DNA from: Clostridiales bacterium
GTDB taxonomy: Bacteria > Bacillota > Clostridia > Monoglobales > Firm-18
Direction: 5' to 3'
Length of the DNA: 12,890 bases
Assembly (NCBI GenBank): GCA_031255355.1
Contig: JAIRSR010000084.1
Location: 1 to 12,890, forward strand
The first letter of the stretch is position 1. Every line of letters starts with the position of its first letter. The notes under the pieces are model-generated. The model was not told where the DNA came from. It ran no database searches and saw only the letters and a program-made list of their open reading frames with translations. Below are positions 1 to 7,494 of this stretch, piece by piece. A program made the translations under genes and the position numbers.

Positions 1-455
1 ATGCCGAACGACGGATTGAGCAGCGCGTACAGCATATACCCCGCCACGACCCATGAGAGGAAGTACGGCGTAATCAAAATTGTTTGGAATAGTTTCGTCC
101 GCGTCCTGCTTTTGATTTCAAACAACAACAGCGCGACCGCTACGGCGGCGACGATTCCCGCCGCGATAAACACGGCGTTCAGTCCCAGCGTGTTTTTCAA
201 AATCCGAATAAAATCATTCGACTTAAAAAAGAACGAAAAATTTTTCAACCCGATCCACTCGCTGCCCCAAACGCCCAAATCGTAACGGTAGTTTTTGAAC
301 GCGATTACGATACCGAACATAGGCAAATACGAAAACACGAACAGGAACAACAGCGGGATTACGCTTAAAGAATACGCCTGCCACTCGTTTTTCCTGCTGA
401 AACTAAGCCGCTTCCCGCGCGGCGTTACCGCTTTGACTGTGCTTTTTGTTTGCAT
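1..455 (-). CDS. ABC transporter permease, LplB type (partial, C-terminus outside window)
   Basis: This is the N-terminal 151 codons of an integral-membrane permease that would import oligosaccharides or sugar derivatives together with a solute-binding protein and an ATPase, neither of which is in the window. The start at 453-455 encodes MQTKSTVKAV and is preceded by GAAAGGGA on the minus strand. The reading frame is open to position 1. Hydrophobic segments lie at about residues 32-53, 92-112 and 125-146. The stretch PMFGIVIAFKNY followed by WIGLKNFSFFF (residues 45-77) is the typical N-terminal signature of the LplB/YtcP permease branch. The segment ITPYFLSWVVAGYMLYALLN (residues 128-147) also fits this family. 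The gene is divergent from the response regulator and kinase, the usual arrangement for YesMN-regulated importers. The family call is firm; the substrate is unknown. Confidence 0.9.
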   Translation of the reverse strand, partial: MQTKSTVKAVTPRGKRLSFSRKNEWQAYSLSVIPLLFLFVFSYLPMFGIVIAFKNYRYDLGVWGSEWIGLKNFSFFFKSNDFIRILKNTLGLNAVFIAAGIVAAVAVALLLFEIKSRTRTKLFQTILITPYFLSWVVAGYMLYALLNPSFG

Positions 456-486
456 AACAAATCCCTTTCTTTATGACGCTGTGTGA

Positions 487-507
487 TTCGGAACCGACGC
501 TTCCGAA
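487..507. repeat. 21-bp interrupted palindrome (TTCGGAA-N7-TTCCGAA)
   Basis: Two perfect 7-bp inverted arms (487-493 and 501-507) are separated by 7 bases. The element lies between the permease start codon and its candidate -10 box. It could be an operator for a dimeric repressor, or it could form a hairpin in the 5' leader of the permease mRNA. No U-tract follows on either strand, so a terminator is unlikely. Confidence 0.5.
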
Positions 508-529
508 CTTGCCGCTATAACATAGGTTC

Positions 530-558
530 ATTATATAAAAAACGCCGATTCAAAACAA
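530..558 (-). promoter_or_regulatory. Candidate promoter for the ABC permease
   Basis: On the minus strand a perfect TATAAT (530-535) is preceded, after 17 bp, by TTGTTT (553-558), which matches only three of six consensus -35 positions. A weak -35 with a perfect -10 would suit an activator-dependent promoter, which fits the adjacent response regulator. The predicted transcript starts near 523 and has a leader of about 68 nt. Another TATAAT on this strand (574-579) has no acceptable -35 partner. Confidence 0.4.
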
Positions 559-599
559 TATCAAATTTCTATGATTATACAACAAATATCAAGTTTTTA
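557..599. repeat. Imperfect 15-bp direct repeat, possible regulator binding sites
   Basis: The motif AATATCAARTTTYTA occurs at 557-571 and again at 585-599, with 13 of 15 positions identical and a 28-bp centre-to-centre distance. The first copy touches the candidate -35 of the permease promoter and the second lies upstream of it. AraC-type regulators commonly bind tandem direct repeats in this position. That this is the target of the neighbouring response regulator is inference. Confidence 0.4.
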
Positions 600-609
600 G
601 GGATTCCTA

Positions 610-638
610 TTGAATTTTTCAACAGTTCCGTATATAAT
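610..638 (+). promoter_or_regulatory. Sigma-A-type promoter for the two-component operon
   Basis: TTGAAT (610-615) and TATAAT (633-638) are separated by exactly 17 bp, a near-consensus vegetative promoter. Transcription would begin near 645, giving a leader of about 56 nt before the ATG at 701. A small stem (645-650 pairing with 657-662, loop AAAACC, one G-U pair) sits at the predicted 5' end. Its significance is unclear. Confidence 0.7.
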
Positions 639-700
639 AGACCTGTCCGAAAAACCTCGGGCGGCGAATAGGTCTGTACCAAAAGGAATGGAGAACGTTT

Positions 701-1906
701 ATGTATAAGGTGGTTCTGGTAGACGATGAATCCTACGCTTTGAAAAAACTTTCGGCAATGGCGCTTTGGAACGATTTAGGCTTTGAAATTGCCGCCGCGT
801 TTTCGGACAGCCAAAAGGCGTTGGACTTTTTGCGGGAAAACCGCGCGGACGTTTTGGTCACAGACATAAAAATGCCGCGCGTGAGCGGGCTGGAGTTGGC
901 GAAAATCTGTCAAGAGCAGTATCCCGACATGATCGTCGCGATCCTCAGTGCCTATCACGACTTCAAATACGCGCAAACCGCCATTAAATACTGCGTTTTC
1001 GACTTTTTGACAAAACCCGTCGTTTACACCGATGTGGTAAATACCATGCGCCGTATCAAAGACGCTTTGGGCCGACGCGCGTCCGCGCGTGTGTTTATGA
1101 ACACCGATTCCACCCTCGCGATACAAAAAATGTTCGCCGATTCGGTGCGGGGCGCGGCGATTTCCCCTGCGGAAATCAGCGCGAAATTCCAAGCGGCGGG
1201 GATTCCTATTGACGCGGACTTGTGGCAATGCGCCCGTATGCGGCTGAAAATCAAAGGCTTTGACGACTATATGGAACGCGTGTGGAAGTATGATATACTG
1301 CGCTTTTACAAGGCGGTGAGTTCGATTATCACGTTCGAGTCCGCGGACTGTTTTTCCGTCATGCTCAAGCACTTTCTGGGCGACGGCGAATTTATCATCA
1401 TCTGCAAAAACGACGGCATTGACCGCGTGACGGAGGAGGTTGCCGACGGCTTGGAAACGTCGCTCAAAGAACTGTTGCGGCTGGATTGTTCCGTTACGGC
1501 GGCGGGGAAGTATCCCTCTTTGAACGCCATGCTTCGGGAACCGCCTCCCGACACGGAGTTTGACGGACGGCGCAAAAATGAGATTATCGGCAAGGTAATC
1601 GCGTACATAGAGGAACATTACAGCGAATCCATCACCTCGAATGACGTGGCGCGGCATGTGAATTTAAGCACAAAATACTTCGGCAACTACTTCAAGCGGC
1701 ATGTGGGGGAAAACTTCGTCAACTTTGTCAACCGCTACCGCATTGAAAAATCGATCGAGTTCATGGCGGACGACCGCAACACGATCACTGCAATCTGCGA
1801 AATGGTAGGCTTTAAGAACCAGACGTATTTTTATAATTTGTTCCGCAAGTATTATCACCTGAGTCCGTTCAAATATAAGGAAAAGTTTTTTTCGGGGCGA
1901 AAATGA
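701..1906 (+). CDS. AraC-type two-component response regulator (YesN-like)
   Basis: This is a DNA-binding response regulator of 401 residues, a usual length for the YesN group. The receiver domain is at about residues 1-120. The acidic pocket is D8/D9, the phosphoacceptor is D55 in VTDIKMP, the switch Ser is S83 and the conserved Lys is K105 in FLTKP. A linker of poorly conserved sequence spans about 125-290. A two-helix-turn-helix AraC domain fills about 295-395, with SNDVARHVNLSTKYFGNYFK and the second-HTH pattern ITAICEMVGFKNQTYF. The start is supported by GGAG at 690-693, 7 nt upstream, and by the promoter at 610-638. The stop overlaps the kinase start as ATGA. The protein is probably phosphorylated by that kinase and activates sugar-transport genes such as the divergent permease. 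Family is certain; targets are inferred. Confidence 0.96.
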   Translation: MYKVVLVDDESYALKKLSAMALWNDLGFEIAAAFSDSQKALDFLRENRADVLVTDIKMPRVSGLELAKICQEQYPDMIVAILSAYHDFKYAQTAIKYCVFDFLTKPVVYTDVVNTMRRIKDALGRRASARVFMNTDSTLAIQKMFADSVRGAAISPAEISAKFQAAGIPIDADLWQCARMRLKIKGFDDYMERVWKYDILRFYKAVSSIITFESADCFSVMLKHFLGDGEFIIICKNDGIDRVTEEVADGLETSLKELLRLDCSVTAAGKYPSLNAMLREPPPDTEFDGRRKNEIIGKVIAYIEEHYSESITSNDVARHVNLSTKYFGNYFKRHVGENFVNFVNRYRIEKSIEFMADDRNTITAICEMVGFKNQTYFYNLFRKYYHLSPFKYKEKFFSGRK

Positions 1907-3633
1907 AAAAATCATTGATTTACGCGAAAAATTTAATCAAACAATACCAATGGAGCAGCATATTTTTCCGCTATTTTAAGTGGATTTTCCTTATGACCGC
2001 GATTCCGTTTTCTTTGATTTGCTTAGGTTTTTACGTCAATTACTCCAACACCGTGCACAAAGAGGTCGCTTCGTCTTATGAGAAAATCGCCGTAAAATCC
2101 ACCGCGTCATTGAACGATATTATTCGGGAGACGGAAAATATCTTCCTGATTTTCAACACGGATACCAACGTGACGCAATACTTAATGTCCGAGGAATACG
2201 TGAAAAACGTCATGCTGTTCAACACCGTGTACCAGAACATAGACCGCCTGTTCCGCTATGTGGATTCGTCCTCCAATTACATAGAATCCATTCACATTTA
2301 CAACATCAAAAGCGGTTATGTGCTGTCCTCTAAAAACTCCAACCGAATCGGGGCGTTCTACGACGCGGATACTTTCGAGCCGTTTACCCAAGAGGGCAGA
2401 AGCGCGTATGTCGTGCCGACGGGGTATCACCCCAACACCAACACCTTTTCTACCTTGACGTTCGGCTACACCTTTATTCTGAACAATACGCCCGTCGGGG
2501 TGCTTGCCGTCAACGTAGACTACGGGAAACTGAAAAACCTCATCAACACCGAAACCAACGACGAAATCACCGTAGCGGACGACGCGGGGCGCGTAATCTT
2601 TTCCTCCTCCGGGAACGCCGGCTTTGCGGAGGACGAAAACGCGGCGCGGGAATCGGAAAAAACCGCCTACGGCAGAAATCTGTTTTTCCACCGCGACGTC
2701 CTTGTCAACGGCTTGGTTTTCACCATGCGGAGTCAAATCATCTCGGGCGGGGCGGCGCCGCGCGGGATTTTCGCTATGTTGACGCTGTTGATTAGCCTTT
2801 CCCTTGTGGTGCCGCTCCTCATTTCTTTTTACGCGTCTTGGCAATTTTACAACTCGATTATTACGATCGTCGCGGATATCCAGACGGCGAACGGCAGTAC
2901 CGACGACGGCGCGGACGAAATCAGTTTTATCAGCAAAAATATTCTCGGCATCCTCAAATCGCGCCAAGCGGTCGAAAATGAGTTGATGGACAAGGTCGCG
3001 AAACTAAAGGCAGCCCAATCCGCGACGCTGCAATTGCAAATCAATCCGCATTTTCTGTTCAACACGCTCAACCTCGCCAGCGTCATCGTCATGGAAACGG
3101 TGCAAAAGGAAAATGACGCGGAAAAGGTTCTGAAACTGCTGTCCTCATTTTTGCACACCGCTTTGGATACCAAAAACATCATCACGAACGTCGAGAGTGA
3201 GTTGGAAAACATCAAGAAATATCTCGAAATCGAGTACCTCAAACACTCCAATAATTTTGAGGTCATTTGGGAGGTGGACGACGGCGCGTTAGAGAAAAAA
3301 ACAATCAAGTTGATTTTACAGCCGATTGTGGAAAACGCCTTTATTCACGGAATCCGCATGTCGGAGGAATCGCGCGGAATCTTAAAAATCCGCGTAAGTC
3401 TGTGCGGCGGCGCGTTGGTGTTTTCCGTGCGCAACAACGGCGCGGGAATCAGCCCGGGGGACTTGCGGGAAATTCGCAACCGGCTGCAATTCGACGACCT
3501 GCCGCAAAATGAGCAAATCGGGCTTTACAACGTGAACCGCAGGATTCGCCTGTTGTACGGTGAAAAGTTCGGCTGCCGGATAGATTCCGACGGAGAGTGG
3601 ACGACGATCACCATTACGCAACCGATTGTTTAG
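1903..3633 (+). CDS. Membrane sensor histidine kinase (YesM-like, His_kinase/HATPase_c)
   Basis: This 576-residue sensor kinase is the cognate partner of the preceding regulator, with which it shares a 4-nt ATGA overlap. A transmembrane helix at about residues 27-47 and a second at about 289-310 flank an extracellular region of roughly 240 residues, probably a Cache-type ligand sensor. No clear HAMP motif is visible in the linker. The phosphoacceptor is H383 in INPHFLFNTLN, the signature of the LytS/YesM class. The ATPase domain has an N box (QPIVENAFIHG, 473-483), a G box (NNGAGIS, 511-517) and GLYNVNRRIRLLYG (540-553). Such kinases usually monitor an extracellular glycan or its binding protein. 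The ligand here is unknown. Confidence 0.96.
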   Translation: MKKSLIYAKNLIKQYQWSSIFFRYFKWIFLMTAIPFSLICLGFYVNYSNTVHKEVASSYEKIAVKSTASLNDIIRETENIFLIFNTDTNVTQYLMSEEYVKNVMLFNTVYQNIDRLFRYVDSSSNYIESIHIYNIKSGYVLSSKNSNRIGAFYDADTFEPFTQEGRSAYVVPTGYHPNTNTFSTLTFGYTFILNNTPVGVLAVNVDYGKLKNLINTETNDEITVADDAGRVIFSSSGNAGFAEDENAARESEKTAYGRNLFFHRDVLVNGLVFTMRSQIISGGAAPRGIFAMLTLLISLSLVVPLLISFYASWQFYNSIITIVADIQTANGSTDDGADEISFISKNILGILKSRQAVENELMDKVAKLKAAQSATLQLQINPHFLFNTLNLASVIVMETVQKENDAEKVLKLLSSFLHTALDTKNIITNVESELENIKKYLEIEYLKHSNNFEVIWEVDDGALEKKTIKLILQPIVENAFIHGIRMSEESRGILKIRVSLCGGALVFSVRNNGAGISPGDLREIRNRLQFDDLPQNEQIGLYNVNRRIRLLYGEKFGCRIDSDGEWTTITITQPIV

Positions 3634-3653
3634 CGTTGAAAAGTCTATATTTT

Positions 3654-3660
3654 AAGGAGG
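3654..3660 (+). promoter_or_regulatory. Shine-Dalgarno site that fixes the metallophosphoesterase start
   Basis: A perfect AAGGAGG stands 8 nt before the ATG at 3669. It shows that the in-frame ATG at 3597, which lies inside the kinase gene, is not the real start. Confidence 0.85.
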
Positions 3661-3668
3661 AAAATAAA

Positions 3669-4655
3669 ATGACATTACCGTGTTTTCAGGAAGAAGCGGA
3701 AAGCACCGCGCAAGCGATTTGCGCCTGCCGTGACGATGATTCTCTTGTGTTCGCGCTCGTCACCGATACGCATTTGAGCGACACGTCAGAGGAAACTTGC
3801 AGGAACATCAAGTGTGTGGACGAAAAGGTGCACTTTCAGTTCCTCCTGCACATGGGGGATTTTCTGACGGGCGGAATCCCGAAAAAGGCAAGCCTTTTTT
3901 TGTTGGAGCGGGAAACGCGGCGGTATCAAAACGCGGTCGCGTCCGGGCGGCTGATTGCCCTGCAAGGCAACCACGACGGTTACCGCGACGAAACGTTCAA
4001 GGGGCAGACGGTGGATAATGTGATTTTTGATTCCGTCTGGCGGCGGCAGACGGATTTCATAGACGGTTATGGCGGCGTGAACCGTCCCGGGGAAAAGCCC
4101 TATTTTTACATAGATTTTCACCGCGAAAACGTCCGCCTGATTTGCCTTTGCTCCTGCTATTACGCGTATGACGAAGCCAACAGGGACTACAAAAAATACT
4201 CCGGCTTCGACGACGCGCAGGCGGCTTGGTTTGAAACAACGGCTTTGGACGCGGCGGAGGGCTGTACCCTTTTGGTATGTTCCCACATCGCGCCGCTGTC
4301 CGAACTTGGCTCTAACGAGTTTAAGAGCCGTATGTCCGAACGCAACGGAGCGCGGTTGACAAACGCGCTGAACGCGGCGCGGCAGAGTAAAAATATCAAT
4401 GTGGCGGCGTGGCTGGCGGGGGATTCCCATGCCGACGCGTCCGTAACAATCGAGGGGATTCCCTTTATCACCACCGCGTCGCAAGCGCCCTATATCCCGC
4501 AATTGTGGACGATGAAGCACGGAACTTTCCCTGAAAGCCGTGCGCTTCACACCGTGAACCAAGACTTGTGGGACGGCGTGGTGCTGCATCCCAAAAAACG
4601 CGAACTGCGCCTTGTGCGATTCGGCGCGGGGCAGGACCGCGTGGTGTTGTATTAG
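3669..4655 (+). CDS. Calcineurin-like metallophosphoesterase
   Basis: This is a 328-residue hydrolase of the binuclear-metal phosphoesterase superfamily, with no signal peptide and so probably cytoplasmic. The metal-binding motifs are in order: D33-T-H35 in LVTDTHLSD, G63-D64 in HMGDFL, G100-N101-H102-D103, H206 in CSHIAP, and a final motif GDSHAD (251-256). The last replaces the usual GHxH with GDxH, keeping H254 but losing the first His, which may alter the second metal site. The gene follows the kinase after 35 nt and has its own strong ribosome-binding site. It is the third gene of the two-component operon. The substrate cannot be told; a phosphomonoester or phosphodiester from the imported compound is possible. 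Confidence 0.9.
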   Translation: MTLPCFQEEAESTAQAICACRDDDSLVFALVTDTHLSDTSEETCRNIKCVDEKVHFQFLLHMGDFLTGGIPKKASLFLLERETRRYQNAVASGRLIALQGNHDGYRDETFKGQTVDNVIFDSVWRRQTDFIDGYGGVNRPGEKPYFYIDFHRENVRLICLCSCYYAYDEANRDYKKYSGFDDAQAAWFETTALDAAEGCTLLVCSHIAPLSELGSNEFKSRMSERNGARLTNALNAARQSKNINVAAWLAGDSHADASVTIEGIPFITTASQAPYIPQLWTMKHGTFPESRALHTVNQDLWDGVVLHPKKRELRLVRFGAGQDRVVLY

Positions 4656-4670
4656 AACTGTAGAAAAAAC

Positions 4671-4678
4671 GGAGGCGG
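4671..4678 (+). promoter_or_regulatory. Shine-Dalgarno site that fixes the histidine phosphatase start
   Basis: GGAGGCGG lies 8 nt (counted from GGAGG) before the ATG at 4684. It favours this start over the in-frame ATG at 4612, which lies within the upstream gene. Confidence 0.8.
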
Positions 4679-4683
4679 TAAAC

Positions 4684-5391
4684 ATGTTATTGTATATTAT
4701 CAGGCACGGCGACCCGGATTACGAGAACGATTCCCTCACCCCGAAAGGGAAACTGCAAGCGGACGCTTTGGCGAAGCGTCTTGCGCTGCACGGCATTGAC
4801 AAGGTGTATTGCTCCCCGCTCGGGCGGGCGAAACTGACCGCCAAGCCCACCTGTGAACTGCTCGGGCTGGATTGCGTCATAGAACCGTGGACGAGCGAAT
4901 CCAAAGCGTGGGAAAAATTCAGTATCAAGTGTGGGGACGGTTCGGCAAAATGGGTGTTTCACCAACAGACCACCCTCTTGAAAAACGATCAAACGATTGA
5001 TTTAGGGCGGCAATGGCACGAAGCGGAGGTGTTCGCGGGGCTGAACCTCAAAAAAGGCTATGACGAACTCGCGGCGGATTCGGACGGCTTTTTGCTGAAA
5101 TTAGGCTATCGGCGGCAGGGCAGTATCTATCAAATTGTTAAAAAAAATACCGACAGAGTGGCTGTGTTCTGTCATCAGGGCTTCGGCGTGACGTGGATGT
5201 CGCACCTCCTGCAAATCCCGCCGCACCTGTTTTGGTCAAGTTTCGATGTTTCCCATTCGAGCATCTCCCTGTTTGAGTTTGAAAATAACGCGGACGGCGC
5301 GACAACCCCGAAATGCCTGTGCCTGTCCGATACCTCCCATATCTATAAAGAAGGCTTGCCGCTGCGGTATAATAATATCCTTGATATTTGA
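4684..5391 (+). CDS. Histidine phosphatase (phosphoglycerate mutase-like) family protein
   Basis: This 235-residue protein belongs to the branch of histidine phosphatases with the RHG signature. The catalytic phospho-His is H8 in IIRHGD, supported by R7, by R48 in SPLGRAKLTA and by a second His, H164, in VFCHQGFG. The spacing and order are typical of the family. The region between about 75 and 150, including KWVFHQQTT and GRQWHEAEVF, is larger than in the smallest members and probably forms the substrate lid. The gene begins 28 nt after the metallophosphoesterase and is the last gene of the plus-strand operon. Having two phosphohydrolases in a sensor operon suggests removal of phosphate from a sugar phosphate, but the substrate is not evident. 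Confidence 0.88.
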   Translation: MLLYIIRHGDPDYENDSLTPKGKLQADALAKRLALHGIDKVYCSPLGRAKLTAKPTCELLGLDCVIEPWTSESKAWEKFSIKCGDGSAKWVFHQQTTLLKNDQTIDLGRQWHEAEVFAGLNLKKGYDELAADSDGFLLKLGYRRQGSIYQIVKKNTDRVAVFCHQGFGVTWMSHLLQIPPHLFWSSFDVSHSSISLFEFENNADGATTPKCLCLSDTSHIYKEGLPLRYNNILDI

Positions 5392-5452
5392 GCCGTCGCC
5401 CGCCGCAACGGAACGATGGAGATCTTGTGTACCGCAGACCGCGCGAAAAGCC

Positions 5453-5488
5453 ATTCCGTCAAGGCAATATGAGTTCCCTTGACGGAAT
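5453..5488. terminator. Stem-loop at the convergent operon junction, candidate bidirectional terminator
   Basis: A perfect 12-bp inverted repeat (ATTCCGTCAAGG at 5453-5464 and its complement at 5477-5488) encloses a 12-nt loop. On the minus strand it spans the last codons and stop of the NagA-like gene and is followed by GGCTTTTC, a poor U-tract. On the plus strand no U-run follows. It lies exactly where the two operons converge, so a role as a transcription boundary or mRNA 3' end is plausible. Efficient intrinsic termination is less certain. Confidence 0.5.
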
Positions 5489-6562
5489 CACGTGAACCGC
5501 ATGAAATCTATCGTCCGTTACGATCAAATTCGCAAGTTTACCATTGTCCAAACTTCCCGTCAATCCGTCAACGCCAATCGCGCAAGCGGGGTTAAATGAA
5601 GTGATTTTGAAAATGTCACATATACCAAGCCCCAATTTCAGAAAATTCCGCGCAACTTTTTGCATGGTGAGTTTGCTGCCCATAATCTCGCCGTTTAGGA
5701 AATTGACATCGTTGCCGTCTGCCGACCCTGTACACGCGTCGGTGATGCCGACGATTCTGTCAACTCCGGCGGTTTTGATGATGAGTTTTATGAGGTCGCG
5801 GCGCACGTGAACGCCGCGTTCGTCGCAAATGACCTCATAAAACAGGTCGTCGCGCAGCAAGGCGGCATGGTCGAAAGAGGTTTCTATCGTGCCGCTGTAG
5901 CGGGTGGGGACGATACTGCTCCCTGTGGCGTTGGCAAGGTGCGTGACGATTTTAACGCCGCGATCACACACCGCATAAACACGCTCCGGCGACGCTTCGG
6001 AATGCCCGATCGCGGGGACGATTCCCGCCGTTTTAATATCCGCTAAAAACGCGTCGGTGCCGTCGAGTTCCGGCGCGAACGTCCATTGCCTAATAATTCC
6101 GCTTTTGATATATTCCGTGTATTCCGCTCTGTTCGGAACACGCGCGATTCCCGCGCCCGCGCCGTATTTAGGGTTGAGGTACGGCCCCTCCATATGCACA
6201 CCCAGGATATTCCTTTGATTTACCATTGCCGTTTGTATTTTCTCTATCGCTTGCAGGGTTTGTTGATGCCCCAAATCGCGGTACAAGGTGCATAAAAGCC
6301 CTGTCGTACCGCAGCGCAGGTGATACGCCGCCATTTTTGAAGGATTTTCATACGCCCAATACTCCCCTCCCGCGTGGCAATGAATATCCACAAAGCCCGG
6401 CGCAATCAGTTTGCCTTTCGTATCCGTGACCGCCTCGGGCAACGAAAGTTCACGGCGGCCGCCGACGCTTAAAATGGTATCGCCTTGGATCACAACCGCG
6501 CCGTCCTCTATGATTCTATCCCTTAAAACCACCCGTCCCAAAAGCGCGTATTCCCCGCCCAT
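5459..6562 (-). CDS. nagA: N-acetylglucosamine-6-phosphate deacetylase-like amidohydrolase
   Basis: This 367-residue metal-dependent hydrolase of the NagA branch would remove the acyl group from an N-acyl amino-sugar 6-phosphate. Visible motifs are H61-x-H63 in VDIHCHAGG, E125 in HMEGPY, H187 in GHSEA, H208 in THLANA, H252 in CDERGVHV and the catalytic D275 in GITDACTG. The HLANAT and CDERGVH segments differ from the common NagA forms (HLFNAM and DGxH), so the substrate may be an analogue of GlcNAc-6-P. The start at 6562 is chosen because it shares one base with the upstream stop (TGATG) and gives a normal N-terminus (VVLRDRIIEDGAVVIQGD). The frame is open for 49 more codons upstream, but these lie inside the NagB-like gene. 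It is the last gene of the minus-strand operon. Confidence 0.85.
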   Translation of the reverse strand: MGGEYALLGRVVLRDRIIEDGAVVIQGDTILSVGGRRELSLPEAVTDTKGKLIAPGFVDIHCHAGGEYWAYENPSKMAAYHLRCGTTGLLCTLYRDLGHQQTLQAIEKIQTAMVNQRNILGVHMEGPYLNPKYGAGAGIARVPNRAEYTEYIKSGIIRQWTFAPELDGTDAFLADIKTAGIVPAIGHSEASPERVYAVCDRGVKIVTHLANATGSSIVPTRYSGTIETSFDHAALLRDDLFYEVICDERGVHVRRDLIKLIIKTAGVDRIVGITDACTGSADGNDVNFLNGEIMGSKLTMQKVARNFLKLGLGICDIFKITSFNPACAIGVDGLTGSLDNGKLANLIVTDDRFHAVHVIPSRELILP

Positions 6563-7494
6563 CAATATCCCGCCGTTTCCATAAACGCAATCGGCTTTGC
6601 GATTTCCTCGCTGACATAAACCTCCGTGTTCCAAAGCTGTAAAATCGAGGAGGGAACCCGCGGTGTTACCTCGCCGTAAAGGGTCAGTCTGGAAATCATG
6701 CGCTGCCACGAGGAAAAGCCGCCGCTTGTAGTAAGCGCGTGCATTTCAAACCTGTTTTTGGCACGTTTCACATCGGCGGGCCCGATGGTCGCCGCTTTTG
6801 GCGGCACGTTCGCGACGTCGCCGCTTTGCCCGAACACGCCGTGGAGTGAATTTTGCATGATTGTCATAGGGTTTAAGGTTACAATCCTTGCGTCCATATT
6901 GATAAATTCCTCCACGGTATCACAGGCGAATTCGGGCGTATCGGGGTCGATAAACGCGATATGCCCCGCCCAGCCGGGGCCGGTGTAACAGACGTCCGCG
7001 CCGCCGTCCCCCGTTTCGGTGATGAGTTTGGAATAATCCTTGATATTTCCCGTTGTAGGATAGCGTATATTACTCTCGGGCATACGCAAATCGGGGTTGA
7101 TTTTGCCGTAAAAATATTTCATAAACGAATACGCAAAGCCCGCCCGATAGGTTACGGGCGCGACGTTTCCGTTTTCATCCGCCCATTCGTCCAGCGAAAA
7201 GGTGTACACGTTGCGGCAGTTCACGCCAAAGCGGTTGATGGTTTCCGCAACCGCCGCGTATGCCGTAGGACACGGATTCGGCAGAAGCATCACCACTTTT
7301 TCGTCTAAAAGGTCACTGCGCTGAATCCGCGCCGCCATATCCGCAATCCATATGCCCGCCGCGTCGTCAACCACCCTTATTTTGAAGTTAGGGTTTGGGT
7401 GCTTTTCCATATCCTCCCGCTTGACCTTCCTCACTTTCTCGAGGATTTCTTGGTTTTTGTACGGAACAAAAGCCGCCGGGTGAAACTGAAACAT
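6562..7494 (-). CDS. Divergent glucosamine-6-phosphate deaminase/isomerase (NagB-like) family protein
   Basis: This 310-residue protein resembles the NagB/6-phosphogluconolactonase fold. It contains SLDEW (D102, equivalent to the catalytic D72 of E. coli NagB) and the signature GPGWAGHIAF (172-181). NagB has D-G-H here, but this protein has A176-G-H178, and the following E in FNEP is D183 in FIDP. The phosphate-loop region reads LLPNPCPTAYAAV (70-82) instead of a Ser/Thr-rich LPTGxTP loop. It may therefore be a deaminase with altered chemistry, an isomerase, or a protein acting on another sugar. The start shares a base with the upstream stop (TAATG) and has AAAGGAGA at 7502-7509, 7 nt upstream. 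Its place next to the NagA-like gene supports a role in amino-sugar metabolism. Confidence 0.75.
   Translation of the reverse strand: MFQFHPAAFVPYKNQEILEKVRKVKREDMEKHPNPNFKIRVVDDAAGIWIADMAARIQRSDLLDEKVVMLLPNPCPTAYAAVAETINRFGVNCRNVYTFSLDEWADENGNVAPVTYRAGFAYSFMKYFYGKINPDLRMPESNIRYPTTGNIKDYSKLITETGDGGADVCYTGPGWAGHIAFIDPDTPEFACDTVEEFINMDARIVTLNPMTIMQNSLHGVFGQSGDVANVPPKAATIGPADVKRAKNRFEMHALTTSGGFSSWQRMISRLTLYGEVTPRVPSSILQLWNTEVYVSEEIAKPIAFMETAGY

Noticed and set aside
1..285. Open frame on the plus strand starting at position 1
   Set aside because: The minus strand encodes a typical LplB-type permease with membrane segments over the same bases.
574..579. Second minus-strand TATAAT in the divergent region
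   Set aside because: The only nearby TTGATA is 7 bp away and the bases at the proper distance are unlike a -35 box.
776..1657. Long open frame of 293 codons on the minus strand opposite the response regulator
   Set aside because: It is antisense to a clear receiver and AraC-domain gene. Its translation is rich in Arg/His/Val without a recognisable domain, as expected from a GC-rich third-position shadow.
3597..3668. Earlier in-frame ATG for the metallophosphoesterase
   Set aside because: It lies inside the kinase gene, and a perfect AAGGAGG points to the ATG at 3669.
3786..4685. Open frame of 299 codons on the minus strand opposite the metallophosphoesterase
   Set aside because: It has no recognisable family and lies antisense to a gene with all its metal motifs and a strong ribosome-binding site.
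6563..6709. Possible 49-codon N-terminal extension of the NagA-like protein
   Set aside because: It lies inside the NagB-like gene in another frame and has no NagA similarity. The TGATG start at 6562 gives a normal N-terminus.
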